Below are positions 63,615 through 64,000 of a DNA stretch of 64,000 nt, piece by piece. The position numbers and the translations under genes were made by a program. This DNA comes from Platanthera guangdongensis (Eukaryota > Streptophyta > Magnoliopsida > Asparagales > Orchidaceae). The notes below the pieces were generated by a model, which had not been told where the DNA came from, made no database searches, and saw only the letters and a program-made list of their open reading frames with translations. Every line of letters starts with the position of its first letter. Within the stretch, counting starts at the first letter, position 1. The DNA is taken from positions 78,852,757 through 78,916,756 of the forward strand of contig CM077165.1 of NCBI GenBank assembly GCA_039583875.1, written 5' to 3'.

Positions 63615-64000
63615 CTACAAGATAGACAGAGAAAACGACGATCAAGAGCAAGGGAACAGAAAGCGCGGAATGGAGGTCGAAGAAAACCTAGATATAAGGT
63701 TTTCCAGAATATAAATCGACAATCTCCGTTCCACGAAATAAAAAAAATTCTTCGAACTGAGGTCGACAAAATAAATTATAGACAAATAATTCGTCGATCT
63801 CATCCAGAAGAAATGAAAACAGTTCGTCGAACTCCGTTCGATGAAATATCTTCTGAAGCAAAGTTCGTCGATCTCTGGTCGACGAAAGTTGTTTCCACAC
63901 AGAGAATTCATCGATCTCCGTTCGACGAGCATCTCTCAAACTTTCCCGAATTCGTCGAACTCTGGAAAATTCGTCGAATGCAGACAGAAACTAATTTAAC
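63615..64000 (-). promoter_or_regulatory. Promoter-like module upstream of RE9 accessory ORF
   Basis: Some ten copies of TTCGTCGA or TCGACGAA, several as dyads (GTTCGTCGATCTCTGGTCGACGAA near 63862-63887), the same motif as in the RE9 LTR array. The motif lies directly upstream of the accessory ORF on its coding strand. No obvious TATA box is seen before the window ends. Confidence 0.5.

Larger units (their letters stand above)
32364..64000 (-). mobile_element. RE4: degenerate Copia element with antisense accessory ORF, hosting five insertions
   Basis: Only the left part is visible; the 5' LTR lies beyond the window. The 3' LTR (32364-33290 plus 40520-40717, split by RE5) starts TGTTGGA and ends TCCAACA. 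A polypurine tract at 40718-40733, the RNase H end (57106-56614) and a gag piece (59049-58533) all read on the minus strand, which sets the orientation. Between RNase H and the 3' LTR lies an accessory ORF on the plus strand. Integrase and most of reverse transcriptase are gone at the RE8 junction. RE5, RE6 (with RE7), RE8 and RE9 are inserted in it. Confidence 0.8.
59050..64000 (-). mobile_element. RE9: Sirevirus-like Copia element, 3' part only
   Basis: The left LTR (59050-60744) is followed by a polypurine tract and a long minus-strand accessory ORF; pol and the 5' LTR would lie beyond 64000. The LTR has the same plan as RE1 and RE3: a G-run near 59061-59067, the TGGTTCCCCAACCTGGGTACATCCACT-type block near 59230-59257, and a repeat array in U3. 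It is inserted in RE4 gag. Confidence 0.85.

Noticed and set aside
1..64000. Host genes, tRNA or rRNA genes
   Set aside because: I looked for non-transposon proteins and found none. tRNA-like words are limited to primer-binding sites next to LTRs.

Overview
The window is a plant (angiosperm) nuclear repeat block. I recognise no host protein gene, tRNA or rRNA gene. Almost every base belongs to LTR retrotransposons inserted into one another. The plant assignment rests on Sirevirus-like Copia elements, Tekay- and Reina-type chromoviruses, an Athila/Tat-type tRNA-Asp primer site and initiator-tRNA-Met primer sites. The species cannot be told from the sequence.

Layout, with my own labels. RE0 is an older LTR-like sequence seen as two pieces (1-291 and 31622-32363) that hosts everything else. 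Left block: RE1 (297-31616, minus strand, target-site duplication CATTG) is a Copia/Sirevirus-like element with a gag and an accessory ORF but no pol. Its accessory ORF is split by RE2 (4388-27106, minus, TGCTC), a Tekay-type Gypsy chromovirus. The RE2 integrase is split in turn by RE3 (7550-20764, minus, CTGTG), a young Sirevirus-like Copia element that carries pol plus an accessory ORF. Right block: RE4 (32364 to beyond the window end, minus) is a degenerate Copia element. Its 3' LTR is split by RE5 (33296-40514, plus, AATGC), a pol-less Athila/Tat-like element. Its interior is split by RE6 (41065-53792, minus), a Copia element that itself holds RE7 (41569-49041, plus, AAATC), a Reina-type chromovirus with one long open gag-pol frame. 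RE8 (57107 to about 58532, plus) is a truncated Copia insertion. RE9 (59050 to beyond the window end, minus) is another Sirevirus-like element with an accessory ORF.

The main recurring pattern is shared by several families that otherwise differ. Each has its own dyad-symmetric, CpG-rich motif repeated in the LTR U3, just upstream of the TATA box where I can find one. The same motif recurs inside the element immediately upstream of a non-pol accessory ORF. It is TGTCGACA in RE3, TTCGTCGA in RE9, TATCGCC/GGCGATA in RE4 and GCGCACGACCA/TGGTCGTGCGC in RE5. The accessory ORFs of RE1, RE3, RE9 and probably RE4 look related and resemble the 'putative plant transposon protein' type. In RE4 the accessory ORF runs antisense to the element. 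This suggests that accessory genes are driven by internal copies of the LTR promoter module. It is an inference from layout and has not been tested.

Two elements (RE1 and RE5) lack reverse transcriptase and integrase but keep gag-like or accessory reading frames, so they would have to be mobilised in trans. RE2 has a possible 76-nt GT-AG intron exactly at its gag/pol junction.
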